From contig JAAUSG010000025.1 in assembly GCA_012034055.1 (NCBI GenBank), positions 1 to 34,708 on the forward strand: DNA of 34,708 nt. Reading direction: 5' to 3'. Shown here piece by piece: positions 24,695-33,308 of the stretch (within the stretch, counting starts at the first letter, position 1; each line of letters starts with the position of its first letter). A model generated the notes under the pieces. It ran no database searches and was not told the origin of the DNA. It saw only the letters and a list, made by a program, of their open reading frames with translations. The stretch comes from Leptolyngbyaceae cyanobacterium RU_5_1. Lineage in GTDB: Bacteria; Cyanobacteriota; Cyanobacteriia; Leptolyngbyales; Leptolyngbyaceae. Position numbers and translations under genes: made by a program.

Positions 24695-25681
24695 TTATGC
24701 GTATCCTTTGTTTACAAAGTACTCTACGCTATTTTTTAAGGCGGCCACAATTGGAGTTTGAGGAAGATTCAGCTCACGAACCGCTTTTGAAGAGTCGTAG
24801 TACATTAGCTGCCCTGCCATCCGAACTCCATCCAGGGGAACCAATGGGGGTTTGCCAAGCGGAGCGAGAATACATTCATCCACCCAAGCAACCGAGAGGG
24901 GGATCCAGGCTGGGATGGAGCGTTGAGGAGCGGGAAGCCCAGTAATTTGAGCTAGCGAGTCCAGTAACTCCTTGAGAGTGAGGTTTTGGTGCCCCAGGAT
25001 GTAGCGATCGCCGGTCTTTCCCTTCTGTAATGCCAGTAAATGCCCCCACGCCACATCCTCCACATGGATGAAGTTCAAACCGGTATGCATGTATACCGGC
25101 ATTTGACGCCGCAGGAAGCGCAACACAATTTCCCCCGTTGGCGTGGGCTTGATGTCCCAGGCTCCAATCGGCGTACTGGGATTGACAATCACCACGTCCT
25201 GTCCTGACTGAGCAGCCTTCACCGCTTCTTGCTCTGCCAAAAACTTCGATTTCTTGTAATGCCCGACCAGTTTCTCCACAGGACTCTGATAGGTTTCGAC
25301 CGCAGGGATACCTCCTTCCCTGACCCCGATCGCCGCCACCGAGCTGGTATAAACGGTGCGTTCGATCCCGGCTTGACGAGCCGCTGCCAACACAGTGCGG
25401 GTTCCCAATACGTTGTGTTGGTAGAGAATCTCCCGGTCTGCCTGCCAGAGCGAATAGTGAGCCGCTACATGAAACAGGAACTGGCTACCGCTCATCTGTT
25501 GCCACAGATTGGGATCATTCAGCTCACCCTCGACCAATTCAACATCCAATCCTTGCAAATTGTCCAGGCGACTATTGGGACGAACCATCGCCCGCACTGC
25601 GTAGCCTTCGTGCAATAGCAATCGGACTAAGTTTGCACCGACAAAGCCTGTACCACCCGTAACAAAAGCTGTTTGAGTCAT
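24695..25681 (-). CDS. hpnA: Hopanoid-associated sugar epimerase HpnA
   Basis: This 328-residue extended short-chain dehydrogenase has the Rossmann motif TGGTGFVG (8-15) and the catalytic Tyr142-x3-Lys146 (YKKSK) with Ser113/114 upstream in YTSSVAAIG. It belongs to the NAD-dependent epimerase group linked to hopanoid loci. The substrate is not settled; a role in modifying sugar-linked hopanoid side chains has been proposed. The next gene, hpnH, supports the assignment. The ATG at 25681 lies 9 bp from the end of a repeat element (25691-25798), so promoter and leader must lie in or across that element. No ribosome binding site is evident. Confidence 0.88.
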   Translation of the reverse strand: MTQTAFVTGGTGFVGANLVRLLLHEGYAVRAMVRPNSRLDNLQGLDVELVEGELNDPNLWQQMSGSQFLFHVAAHYSLWQADREILYQHNVLGTRTVLAAARQAGIERTVYTSSVAAIGVREGGIPAVETYQSPVEKLVGHYKKSKFLAEQEAVKAAQSGQDVVIVNPSTPIGAWDIKPTPTGEIVLRFLRRQMPVYMHTGLNFIHVEDVAWGHLLALQKGKTGDRYILGHQNLTLKELLDSLAQITGLPAPQRSIPAWIPLSVAWVDECILAPLGKPPLVPLDGVRMAGQLMYYDSSKAVRELNLPQTPIVAALKNSVEYFVNKGYA

Positions 25682-25690
25682 CGCTAAATA

Positions 25691-25798
25691 CTAGTGGTCT
25701 GTCAAGACTGATTTGATGGGTTAAAACTCATCAAATCATCCTAAAATGGGTTTTGTAGATTTGAGCGATCGCTCAAATCTATCCTGGCGGACTACTAG
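25691..25798. mobile_element. 108-bp CTAGT-ended MITE-like repeat
   Basis: The ends CTAGTGGTCTGTCAAGA (25691-25707) and the reverse complement of 25782-25798, CTAGTAGTCCGCCAGGA, form an imperfect 17-bp terminal inverted repeat (13 of 17). Inside are two hairpins: GATTTGATGGG/CTCATCAAATC, and a perfect palindrome at 25757-25780 centred on GCGATCGC. Two related copies lie at 13725-13828 and 5036-5085. It fills nearly the whole spacer between hpnA and the GHL10 gene, and its right TIR contains the TAG stop codon of the latter. Confidence 0.65.
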
Positions 25799-26976
25799 CC
25801 GCCCAGACTGGAGCGAAGGGCAGGATAGGGAAACAGGGCTTGGAACCCAGACTGACGCGCTGTAACAGGTTCTGGAGCAGAGTTCCAGAGGGTTTCGTAG
25901 TAGAAGAAGGAGACGCCTAAACCGCGCTCCTGGGTTGCCTGCACTTGAGATTGAATGTGATGCATGGGGACGGGTTTGTTCCGTAAGCCAGTCAGAATTC
26001 CGATTCCGGTTTGAATCTTTTGCTGGGTTTCTTGAATTTCGGCGCGGTTGATGTGTTCAAGAAAGCTTGGCAAATCGGGGCGATAGACCTGCACAATGAG
26101 TTCGTCTACGAGATTTCGCTGCACCCAGGTGAGCCAATCTTGCAGGTGAAGTTTGTAAGCAAATTCGTAGTAATTCGGGGAAACGGAGACGATCGCCCCC
26201 GGTTTTCTGGCTTTGATCGCCTGATTCAGTTGCACCATGAACGCTGTGATTTTATCTGCCCGCCAGCGTACCCATGCCGGATCTTGAGGGCTGGCTGGAG
26301 GGGCCTTTTTGGTCTCTTTCGTGTACAGGGCAGTGGTGTAGGTATCGTAGCCAAATTCGCTTGGTAAGCTGGTGTGATCATCAAACTGGATACCGTCCAC
26401 ATCGTATTGGGTAACGACTTCCAGCACCAGATCGGTAATGAACTTTTGCACGTCTGGGCGGAAGGGATTCAGCCAGACTACCTCACCGGCATCACTAAAC
26501 GAGGTTTGACTGCCATCTCGCTTTTGGGTCAGCCAGTGGGGGTACTTCATAGCCAGCTCTGAGGTCGGGGGAGCCATGAAGCCGAACTCAAACCAGGGAA
26601 TCACAAGCAGGCTCTGGCGGTGGGCTTGAGCAATCAGATCGGCGAGCGTATCTTGCCCGTCCATGCCTTTGTAGGTGAACGGTTGGATGCCCATCTGTTG
26701 CGTGATGGCGCTGGGATACATGGCATAACCCGCATTCCAAACCACCGGATAGAGGGTGTTGAAGTTGAGCCGGTGCAGTTGAGTGACGGCATTCTGCACT
26801 TTAAGGGGATCGCTCAACGTGTCGGTATCGTTGCCAGTCAGCCAAACGCCGCGAATTTCTGGGCGCGGCGGCTGGGCGATCGCCGAAGTATAGTTGCCAA
26901 TCAGCAACATTGTGACAAACGACACCCAAAACAGCAGTGGGAGCAGACGCCGAATTGTTTTTCCGACTTTCATCAT
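25795..26976 (-). CDS. Secreted GHL10-type glycoside hydrolase
   Basis: This 393-residue protein of the GHL10 (family 10-like, formerly UPF0748) glycosidases starts at the MM pair near 26976. That start gives a clean signal peptide: KVGKTIRR, a hydrophobic core LLPLLFWVSFVTMLLIG, then AIAQ. A longer frame to 27114 has no signal-like start. The mature barrel opens PEIRGVWLTGND and includes VVWNAGYAMYPS, IPWFEFGF, VWLNPFRPDVQKFI, and GIQFDDHTS with its acidic pair. It probably cleaves peptidoglycan-linked or envelope glycans outside the cytoplasm; the substrate is unproven. The TAG stop lies in the end of the adjacent repeat, so the last residues may not be ancestral. Confidence 0.85.
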   Translation of the reverse strand: MMKVGKTIRRLLPLLFWVSFVTMLLIGNYTSAIAQPPRPEIRGVWLTGNDTDTLSDPLKVQNAVTQLHRLNFNTLYPVVWNAGYAMYPSAITQQMGIQPFTYKGMDGQDTLADLIAQAHRQSLLVIPWFEFGFMAPPTSELAMKYPHWLTQKRDGSQTSFSDAGEVVWLNPFRPDVQKFITDLVLEVVTQYDVDGIQFDDHTSLPSEFGYDTYTTALYTKETKKAPPASPQDPAWVRWRADKITAFMVQLNQAIKARKPGAIVSVSPNYYEFAYKLHLQDWLTWVQRNLVDELIVQVYRPDLPSFLEHINRAEIQETQQKIQTGIGILTGLRNKPVPMHHIQSQVQATQERGLGVSFFYYETLWNSAPEPVTARQSGFQALFPYPALRSSLGG

Positions 26977-27114
26977 CTGAGATAGAGCAGCAAATCTAGG
27001 ACAGGATAGCCGACGTAGCAGATTTGTGAGCAGTGCCCACCAAAATCTTTGAAGATTATGACTTGCGTCGTACTTGAGATGGGACTTTCGTCCCATCTGA
27101 ACTGGCGATCGCAC

Positions 27115-27530
27115 TTTTTATGATTGACGCAGAAGGTCTGAAAAATCTTGCCTCTACCGGTCAGGAGGACCAGCGACCCTGATATTTTGCCATCCTGGTT
27201 CTAAACCTGCCCCAACGACAGCGGCTCATGTAAGCGGCGGCATAACCATATAAATCTTACTTTGTATTTCTTTGACAAAGACCTTCCTTAAAGTTCCCTT
27301 GAAGCAAAAGTGCTATTCCTACAAAGTTTCAGTGCGAGTTCCTGAGAGCAGTCTAGGAAGTTTGTATCAAGCTGTGTAAACGTAGACAGAGTTTACTGCT
27401 GAATAGTTTGGTGCCTACCTACAAATCTTTACGCAGTATGTTTCAAGGTTCCTAGAAAACTGTCAAGTTTAACCAACAAAAATTTGATCGTCAGCCAGGT
27501 AACCCAGCTATCAATCATCATGCCGGTACG
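27115..27530. other. Divergent spacer between GHL10 and glycosyltransferase genes
   Basis: These 416 bp separate divergent genes. If the GHL10 start is at 26976, the spacer is about 554 bp. AT-rich stretches near 27240-27320 are candidates for promoters. No repeat, RNA or open frame worth reporting is seen. Confidence 0.45.
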
Positions 27531-28739
27531 ATGAAAATTGCCTATCTAGTTAATCAGTATCCTAAGACTAGCCACAGCTTCATTCGACGAGAAATTGTTG
27601 GATTGGAAGCGTGTGGTATTCCCGTGACCCGCTTTTCGATTCGCTCTTTGCAGTCTGAGTTGGTTGACGAAGCCGACCAGCAAGAGTTCGAGAAAACTCG
27701 ATACATTTTGGGGGAAGGAGCAATTCGTTTGCTGACAGCTCTGCTGCACGTTGCACTAACACGACCTTTACGGGTTTTGCAGACGGCGTGGCTTGCCCTT
27801 ACCGTTGGTTGGAAGTCAGACCGGGGAGTTTTATTGCACCTGGTTTACCTGGTCGAAGCCTGTGTCCTTTTGCACTGGTGTTTAGAAGCAAGCATTGACC
27901 ATATTCACGTTCACTTTGGAACAAACTCAGCGACTGTAGCAATGCTGTGTCAAGGATTAGGAGGTCCAGCTTACAGTTTCACAGTGCATGGCCCAGAAGA
28001 ATTTGATAAACCAGATGCGATCGCCCTCACCCAAAAAATTCAGCGTGCTGCCTTCGTTGTAGCAGTTTCTTCCTTTGGCAAAAGTCAGCTTTCTCGCTGG
28101 TGTGGCTACAAGCAGTGGTCAAAAATTCACATCGTCCGTTGCGGTGTAGATGAGTTGTTTTTGGCTCAGACTGGTGTTCCCATACCCAAACAACCTCGAT
28201 TCGTGTGTGTGGGTCGTCTCAGTGAACAAAAGGGGCATTTACTGCTGATTGAAGCGGCTAGTCAATTGGCGGCTGAAGGGTTGCAGTTCAAGCTTGTGCT
28301 GGTGGGCGACGGTCCGTTGCGGAGTCAGATTGAAACCTTGATTACCCATCTCAATCTGGAGAACCATATCGAAATTACGGGTTGGGCAAGTAATGAGGAA
28401 GTGAAGCGTCAGATGCTGGCGGCTCAAGCGATGGTGATGCCCAGTTTTGCTGAAGGATTGCCAGTAGTAATTATGGAAGCACTCGCACTCGCACGCCCTG
28501 TGATTAGTACCTACATTGCAGGTATTCCAGAACTAGTGGAGTCTGATAAATGTGGTTGGTTAGTGCCCTCTGGATCAGTTGAGGAATTGGTTGCGGCAAT
28601 GCGGACTGCCTTGCAAACTCCTGTGGAAACGTTAGAGCAAATGGGCAAAGCCGGAGTTGAGCGGGTTGCACGCTATCACAATGCAACGCAAGAAGCAAGC
28701 CAACTGGCAACCCTAATTGAATCTTACTGTCGCCCTTAG
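27531..28739 (+). CDS. Family 4 glycosyltransferase (GT-B)
   Basis: This 402-residue retaining glycosyltransferase of GT4 type has two Rossmann domains. The N-terminal domain opens with KIAYLVNQYPKTSHSFIRRE, a signature shared with WcaL-like polysaccharide transferases, and has HVHFG and FTVHGPEEFD for acceptor binding. The C-terminal donor domain begins near 222 (RFVCVGRLSEQKG) and carries the EX7E motif, Glu308 and Glu316 in FAEGLPVVIMEAL. It probably adds a hexose to a lipid-linked exopolysaccharide or glycolipid. There is no transporter or polymerase beside it, so the product is unknown. The gene stands alone. Confidence 0.92.
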   Translation: MKIAYLVNQYPKTSHSFIRREIVGLEACGIPVTRFSIRSLQSELVDEADQQEFEKTRYILGEGAIRLLTALLHVALTRPLRVLQTAWLALTVGWKSDRGVLLHLVYLVEACVLLHWCLEASIDHIHVHFGTNSATVAMLCQGLGGPAYSFTVHGPEEFDKPDAIALTQKIQRAAFVVAVSSFGKSQLSRWCGYKQWSKIHIVRCGVDELFLAQTGVPIPKQPRFVCVGRLSEQKGHLLLIEAASQLAAEGLQFKLVLVGDGPLRSQIETLITHLNLENHIEITGWASNEEVKRQMLAAQAMVMPSFAEGLPVVIMEALALARPVISTYIAGIPELVESDKCGWLVPSGSVEELVAAMRTALQTPVETLEQMGKAGVERVARYHNATQEASQLATLIESYCRP

Positions 28740-28740
28740 T

Positions 28741-28866
28741 TACACCAATTAGAAAAAATGTTTGCAACACATTCCTTGCATAGATCCCCCTTAATCCCCC
28801 TATTAAGGGGGATGCCGGAGGCAGGGGGATCTTGATTTGTAGCGTGTAAAAAGTGAATTGGTATCA
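28741..28866. repeat. Repeat with GGGGGATCT-type palindrome
   Basis: The outer ends TACACCAATT and AATTGGTATCA are inverted. Within lie AGATCCCCC (28782-28790) and GGGGGATCT (28824-28832), the arms of the repeat also found at the window's right edge. It starts directly after the glycosyltransferase stop and may serve as its terminator. Confidence 0.6.
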
Positions 28867-29106
28867 TCTACCGCGTAGAGTTTGATCGGTTGAAAACCTG
28901 TCAAAGCAACTGTACTGAAGCTCTAGCTCCTAGCTTCTAATGTTCAGTGCGGAGTTATACGAAATTGTCTCTGCTAGTCTCACTCCGCGCGGGCAAGATG
29001 TCCGCGCCACAGGTTTCAAATGATACCCCCTTGGACAATTCTGTATTAGAAGCTGGGAGAACAGAGTATAGAGAGGTGCCTAACAGTAGAGAAGTTTCTA
29101 ACAACA

Positions 29107-29226
29107 CGCGATGTGCAACTTTCAACAAATCCTTGTGGGGTGGACATCTTGTCCGCCCAATTTGAGCAGGCAAGATGCTTGCTCCACGAGAAATCAATCC
29201 TTCTCATGATTAAGTTGCACATCGCG
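29107..29226. mobile_element. 120-bp MITE with perfect TIRs and 8-bp target duplication
   Basis: The terminal inverted repeats are a perfect 14 bp: CGCGATGTGCAACT (29107-29120) and its complement (29213-29226). The flanks are an exact 8-bp direct repeat, TAACAACA at 29099-29106 and 29227-29234, the mark of transposition. The core includes GGACATCTTGTCC and a palindrome-like GGCAAGATGCTTGC. It encodes nothing, so a transposase from a full-length relative must have moved it. Two relatives lie in the window (21948-22070 inverted, and 241-370 sharing only the ends). It sits 55 bp upstream of the PhyH ATG. Confidence 0.85.
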
Positions 29227-29280
29227 TAACAACAGTAATCAGTAATTCGTGCCCGTACTCAAGCGGTAAGGAGTTTCTTA

Positions 29281-30240
29281 ATGGTCACCTCATCTGTTGA
29301 TCGGCCGCAAAGCATTCTAGACAAGCTTTCTTCCCAAAAATGTTGGGTTAAGTTCGCTGATTATTTCGGGCGCAGCTTTGCCTGTATGACTCAAAATCCA
29401 GGCTTATTCTTCATGCGTAAGCTGAGTCGCTTAGAGGTTATGCGGGATATCTTCTACTATTTCCAGGCGTTTTTAGGAAGCAAATCTGAAGCGATTCAGG
29501 CTCAAACATCTTCTATCTTTCAAAATGTTGATGTAGACAAGATCGTGCAATCGATCAGAGATGACGGCTATTTTCCAGGGATTGAGCTACCTTCAGATGT
29601 TGTTCAAGAAGTCTTAGAATATGCCCACGCGACACCATGTTTTGGCGATCGCAAGCCTGAACATCAGTTCCTGATTTCTGAAAAGGAAACCGTTGAAGCT
29701 GAACTGGGTAAGCCATTTCTCTGTTGCTCTTATGTTGCTGAAGACTGTCCAGCGATCGTTCAGCTAATCAATGATCCCGTGATCCAGGCGATCGCGGCAA
29801 AATTTTTGGGTGCTCCGCCCAAATGCATCGGTAAAGATTTGCTCTGGAGTTATCCCACGTCAACCACATGGACGCAGCAACTTCACATGGCGCAAGTCTT
29901 TCACTACGACCTAGACGACTATCGCTCGATCAAATTTTTCTTCTATCTCACGGATGTGGATGAATCCAGCGGTGCCCATGTTTGTATTCGAGGTAGCCAC
30001 CGAAACAAGAAGTTAATTCACCAGTTCATGGGGCAGCGCTGTGCCAGCATTCCAGATGAGAAAATTGTTGCTGCGTATGGGGCTGAGAACGTTGTTGCAG
30101 TCTGTGGGAACGCCGGGTTTGGATTGGTAGAAGACCCCAACTGCTTCCATAAGGGTAACCCTCCAGCCACCCAAGAACGGTTCCTGCTCCAGTTTCAATA
30201 TGCCATTCATGATTACGGTGACATCAGGGCGTTTAGTTAA
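29281..30240 (+). CDS. Phytanoyl-CoA dioxygenase (PhyH) family protein
   Basis: This 319-residue protein has the Fe(II)/2-oxoglutarate dioxygenase fold. The iron triad is His208-x-Asp210 (FHYDLDDY) and His290 (NCFHKGNPP), with Arg300 ten residues on as the 2-oxoglutarate ligand. The middle block LTDVDESSGAHVCIRGSH is typical of PhyH relatives that hydroxylate small molecules. The N-terminal ~95 residues, rich in Phe and Leu, are an extension of unknown role. It is isolated from any biosynthetic cluster; the substrate is unknown. AAGGAG (29269-29274) precedes the ATG. Confidence 0.87.
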   Translation: MVTSSVDRPQSILDKLSSQKCWVKFADYFGRSFACMTQNPGLFFMRKLSRLEVMRDIFYYFQAFLGSKSEAIQAQTSSIFQNVDVDKIVQSIRDDGYFPGIELPSDVVQEVLEYAHATPCFGDRKPEHQFLISEKETVEAELGKPFLCCSYVAEDCPAIVQLINDPVIQAIAAKFLGAPPKCIGKDLLWSYPTSTTWTQQLHMAQVFHYDLDDYRSIKFFFYLTDVDESSGAHVCIRGSHRNKKLIHQFMGQRCASIPDEKIVAAYGAENVVAVCGNAGFGLVEDPNCFHKGNPPATQERFLLQFQYAIHDYGDIRAFS

Positions 30241-30296
30241 GGCCATTCATCGGGTCTAGCGTAGCCATATTTAACTCAACAGAGGCAAACGCGTCT

Positions 30297-31235
30297 TTAT
30301 TCTTCTGAACTCTCCTTTACATACGGCACCCCCAAAGCGGCCGGAGGCGTAGATCTGCCTGCCAATCCAACCAATGCCAGTAGAGCAATAAGATAGGGTA
30401 GCATCACCAAAAATTGGTACGGAATATTGAGATTGAAGGCCTGAATTCTCAATTGCAGTGCTTCAGTTGCACCAAACAAAAAACAGGCCAACACTGTACC
30501 AACCGGATGCCATCGTCCAAAGATCAGTGCTGCCAGCGCAATGAACCCCTTGCCAGCGCTCATGCCCTCGGTGAAAAATTTGACATGAACCAGCACCAGG
30601 TAGGTTCCTCCTAATGCAGCCAGACAACCGCTCCACGTCACACTAACGTAGCGCACCAGCGCGACCTGAATTCCGGCTGTATCCGCAGCATGAGGATACT
30701 CTCCCACTGCCCGCAGCGTTAAACCTAAGCTGGTGCGGAACAGGAAGTAGGTAATCAGCGGGATCAGCAGCAGCAAGACATAGACCATCAGGTCTTGATT
30801 GAACAACAGCGAACCCAAAATTGGAATTTGACTCAATCCGGGAATGGCAATGGGTCCAATTCCAGGCAATCGCTGTGTTGTTGCGGTATTGAACACGAGT
30901 CGTGAACCAAATGCTGTTAGCCCCGCTGCCGATAAGTTGATCGCTAATCCCGACACCAGTTGGTCCACTCGCAACGTGACGCTCAGGTAAGCATGCAGCA
31001 CTCCAACCAGTCCTCCGGCTCCCACGGCTGCCAATGTCCCAACCCAAACACTTCCGCTGGCAAAGGTCGTCGCGGCACTGACGAATGCTCCAGTCAGTAA
31101 CATGCCCTCCAATCCGATATTCAGCACACCCGATCGCTCAGAAAACAGTCCTCCTAAAGCCGCAAATGCCAATGGAACTGAGAGGCGCAGGCTGGCAGTG
31201 AGGTAATCGGATAAAAAGGATAGGGGGGTAGACAT
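30297..31235 (-). CDS. ABC transporter permease, nucleoside/BMP type
   Basis: This 312-residue membrane protein of the BPD_transp_2 class has about nine helices. PLAFAALGGLFSERSGVLNIGLEGMLL is the hallmark of permeases that work with BMP/PnrA-like lipoproteins to import nucleosides. Later, GEYPHAADTAGI forms the loop that contacts the ATPase, and AGKGFIALAALIFGRW is also typical. I prefer the ATG at 31235 (MSTPLSFLSD) because the conserved helix follows directly; the 18-residue extension to 31289 is unlike the family. Neither start has a good ribosome binding site. The other permease, ATPase and lipoprotein genes are not in the window, though the next ones may lie elsewhere. A nucleoside hydrolase is at 2088. 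Confidence 0.88.
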   Translation of the reverse strand: MSTPLSFLSDYLTASLRLSVPLAFAALGGLFSERSGVLNIGLEGMLLTGAFVSAATTFASGSVWVGTLAAVGAGGLVGVLHAYLSVTLRVDQLVSGLAINLSAAGLTAFGSRLVFNTATTQRLPGIGPIAIPGLSQIPILGSLLFNQDLMVYVLLLLIPLITYFLFRTSLGLTLRAVGEYPHAADTAGIQVALVRYVSVTWSGCLAALGGTYLVLVHVKFFTEGMSAGKGFIALAALIFGRWHPVGTVLACFLFGATEALQLRIQAFNLNIPYQFLVMLPYLIALLALVGLAGRSTPPAALGVPYVKESSEE

Positions 31236-31331
31236 GGGGGTGTGAACTGGTTCAGCAAGCGATCGCGCCAGGGCAGAGTGTGACTGCATTTGTGCGGGAT
31301 TCAGCCAAACTCGACATTCATCATCCTACAT

Positions 31332-32942
31332 CTACTTCACAATCCCAAGTAGTTCGCTGGCTGGAGCCTTGGGTAGGTGCGGAGCGGCAGAAATCCGAGC
31401 GGATGACGGCATAGGCTGATGGGCGATCGCAGTCACCACCGCCTGTGCCCTTTCCGCCACCTGTAACGTCTTGACATCATAGGTGTGCGTCAACAGTTTG
31501 GGATATAGCCCAATTCCTATCACTGGAACCAACAGACACGCGGTGATAAACACCTCACGAGGTCTGGCGTCCCAGAGTGCATTGCCACTCTCGATCAGCT
31601 CTGGGTTCTGCTGACCGTAAAACATCTCACGCAGCATCGAGAGCAGATAAATTGGCGTCAGGATCACCCCCACTGCCGACAACAGGACGATCACAACTTT
31701 GAACGTGGAGGTATAAGAATCGCTGTTTGCCAGCCCCAAAAACACCATCAGCTCACTGGCAAAGCCACTCATGCCGGGGAGTGCCAGCGAGGCCATCGCG
31801 GCGATCGTGAACAGGGCAAACACCGTCGGCATTGCTTTTGCCAAACCACCCATCTTCTCCAGGATCAGGGTATGGGTGCGATCGTACGTCACACCTGATA
31901 GGAAGAACAGAGCCGCTGCAATCAACCCGTGGGAGACCATTTGCAGCACGGCACCGCTCAAACCCAGGTCTGTATAAGACGCAATCCCCAGCAGGACAAA
32001 GCCCATGTGAGAGATCGATGAGTAGGCTAGACGGCGCTTCAAATTGCGTTGAGCAAAGGACACCAGCGCCCCGTAGACGATGTTGACAATCCCCAGAATC
32101 GCCAGTATCGGAGCAAAGTAGAAGTGGGCATCGGGCAGCAGCTCTAAATTCATGCGAATCAGCGCATAGCCACCCATTTTCAATAAAACGCCCGCCAAAA
32201 TCATCGAAACCGGTGCAGAAGCCTCACCGTGGGCATCAGGCAACCAGGTATGCAGCGGAAAAATCGGTAGCTTGACGCCATAGGCAATCAGCAGCGCGGC
32301 GTAGACCAACAGCTCAAAGGTGAGTGAGTAATCCTTGAGGGCGAGCTGCTGCATGTCGAAGGTGACATTGCCCCCATAGAACGCCATCGCCAGCGCTGCC
32401 ACCAGGATAAAGATGGAACCCACCGCTGTGTAGAGGATGAACTTGGTTGCCGCGTACAGGCGCTTTTGTCCGCCCCAGATTGAAATCAGAATGTAGACCG
32501 GAATCAGCTCCAATTCCCACATCAGGAAAAACAGCAGCATGTCCTGGGCACAGAAGACGCCGATCTGAGCACTGTACATCGCCAGCATCAGAAAGTAAAA
32601 GAGGCGCGGCTTTTGGATTCCTGATTGAGCAGCAAACATAGCCAATGTGGTGACCAAACCGGTCAGCACCACCAACGGCATTGAAATGCCATCGACAGCC
32701 AGCGACCAGTTCAAGCCCAACTGCGGCACCCAGGAGTAGGTTTCGGTGAGTTGAAGGTCAGACGTGTGAAAATCATAGTTTTGCCAGAAGGCATAAACAA
32801 TCAATGCAAAGTCAATAAAGCCAACGGCAAGCGCGTACCAACGAACTGTCTTGCCATACTTGTTCGGCAGCACTGGGATGAGTAGTGAGGCGACCAACGG
32901 CAGCAGAGTGACAATTGTTAGCCAGGGAAATTGTGTACTCAT
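31332..32942 (-). CDS. ndhD: NDH-1 complex subunit NdhD
   Basis: This 536-residue protein is the proton-pumping subunit 4 (NuoM/NdhD) of the photosynthetic NDH-1 complex in the thylakoid membrane, used in respiration and cyclic electron flow. About fourteen helices are visible. Conserved features are [20 protein letters not shown], the Glu-bearing [36 protein letters not shown], and [18 protein letters not shown]. Cyanobacteria have several NdhD paralogues with different NdhF partners; which this is cannot be decided by eye. ndhF, often adjacent, is absent: upstream is a 366-bp spacer. The Pro/Ala-rich C-terminal tail (about 510-536) is unremarkable. Confidence 0.94.
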   Translation of the reverse strand: MSTQFPWLTIVTLLPLVASLLIPVLPNKYGKTVRWYALAVGFIDFALIVYAFWQNYDFHTSDLQLTETYSWVPQLGLNWSLAVDGISMPLVVLTGLVTTLAMFAAQSGIQKPRLFYFLMLAMYSAQIGVFCAQDMLLFFLMWELELIPVYILISIWGGQKRLYAATKFILYTAVGSIFILVAALAMAFYGGNVTFDMQQLALKDYSLTFELLVYAALLIAYGVKLPIFPLHTWLPDAHGEASAPVSMILAGVLLKMGGYALIRMNLELLPDAHFYFAPILAILGIVNIVYGALVSFAQRNLKRRLAYSSISHMGFVLLGIASYTDLGLSGAVLQMVSHGLIAAALFFLSGVTYDRTHTLILEKMGGLAKAMPTVFALFTIAAMASLALPGMSGFASELMVFLGLANSDSYTSTFKVVIVLLSAVGVILTPIYLLSMLREMFYGQQNPELIESGNALWDARPREVFITACLLVPVIGIGLYPKLLTHTYDVKTLQVAERAQAVVTAIAHQPMPSSARISAAPHLPKAPASELLGIVK

Positions 32943-33308
32943 TATTTCGTAACCTTCAGAACCTGTTCTCGACGCACTAAGCTGTTGTCGAGCGGTAAAT
33001 GTGATGAGGATATTTACCTATCGCCATGTTACTCCTATTTGTTAAGTTTATTAAAGAGATTGGGACAGCAATGTGACGGTTTCGTAATAGATATTTCTAA
33101 AGTGACGTGTAAAGTTTTAACAATTGAAAAGCTGAGAGCGTTGTCCAGAAAGGATTGTGGTTCATAGAGTCATGCTTATGCGATCGCTCCTCCCTCCACA
33201 ATCTCTATGCTTTTGTTACAAAATCTTGAGCGGCTACTCTCGTTTCGATAGTCTAAGGTGCTCCTGTAAAAAGTCAGGGGCGAGAGGCAGGAGGGAAGCA
33301 AGGTCAGG
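32943..33308. other. Divergent spacer between ndhD and an unknown gene
   Basis: These 366 bp contain a HIP1-like GCGATCGC near 33180 and AT-rich stretches at about 33000-33130 that probably hold the ndhD promoter. No repeat or RNA structure is recognised. Confidence 0.45.

Larger units (their letters stand above)
28740..29280. other. Repeat-filled spacer between GT4 and PhyH genes
   Basis: The 541 bp contain three repeat structures and no gene: an AATTGG-bounded repeat carrying AGATCCCCCTTAATCCCCC (28741-28866), a palindrome GCGCGGGCAAGATGTCCGCGC (about 28988-29008), and the intact MITE at 29107-29226. The open frames here run through these repeats and are spurious. The PhyH promoter must lie in the last 50 bp or use sequence in the MITE. 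Confidence 0.65.

Noticed and set aside
26977-27114. 46-residue N-terminal extension of the GHL10 protein
   Set aside because: The internal MM start gives a complete signal peptide, whereas the extension would bury it.
28947-29165. 72-codon frame before the PhyH gene
   Set aside because: It passes through a palindrome and the MITE, so any coding appearance comes from repeats.
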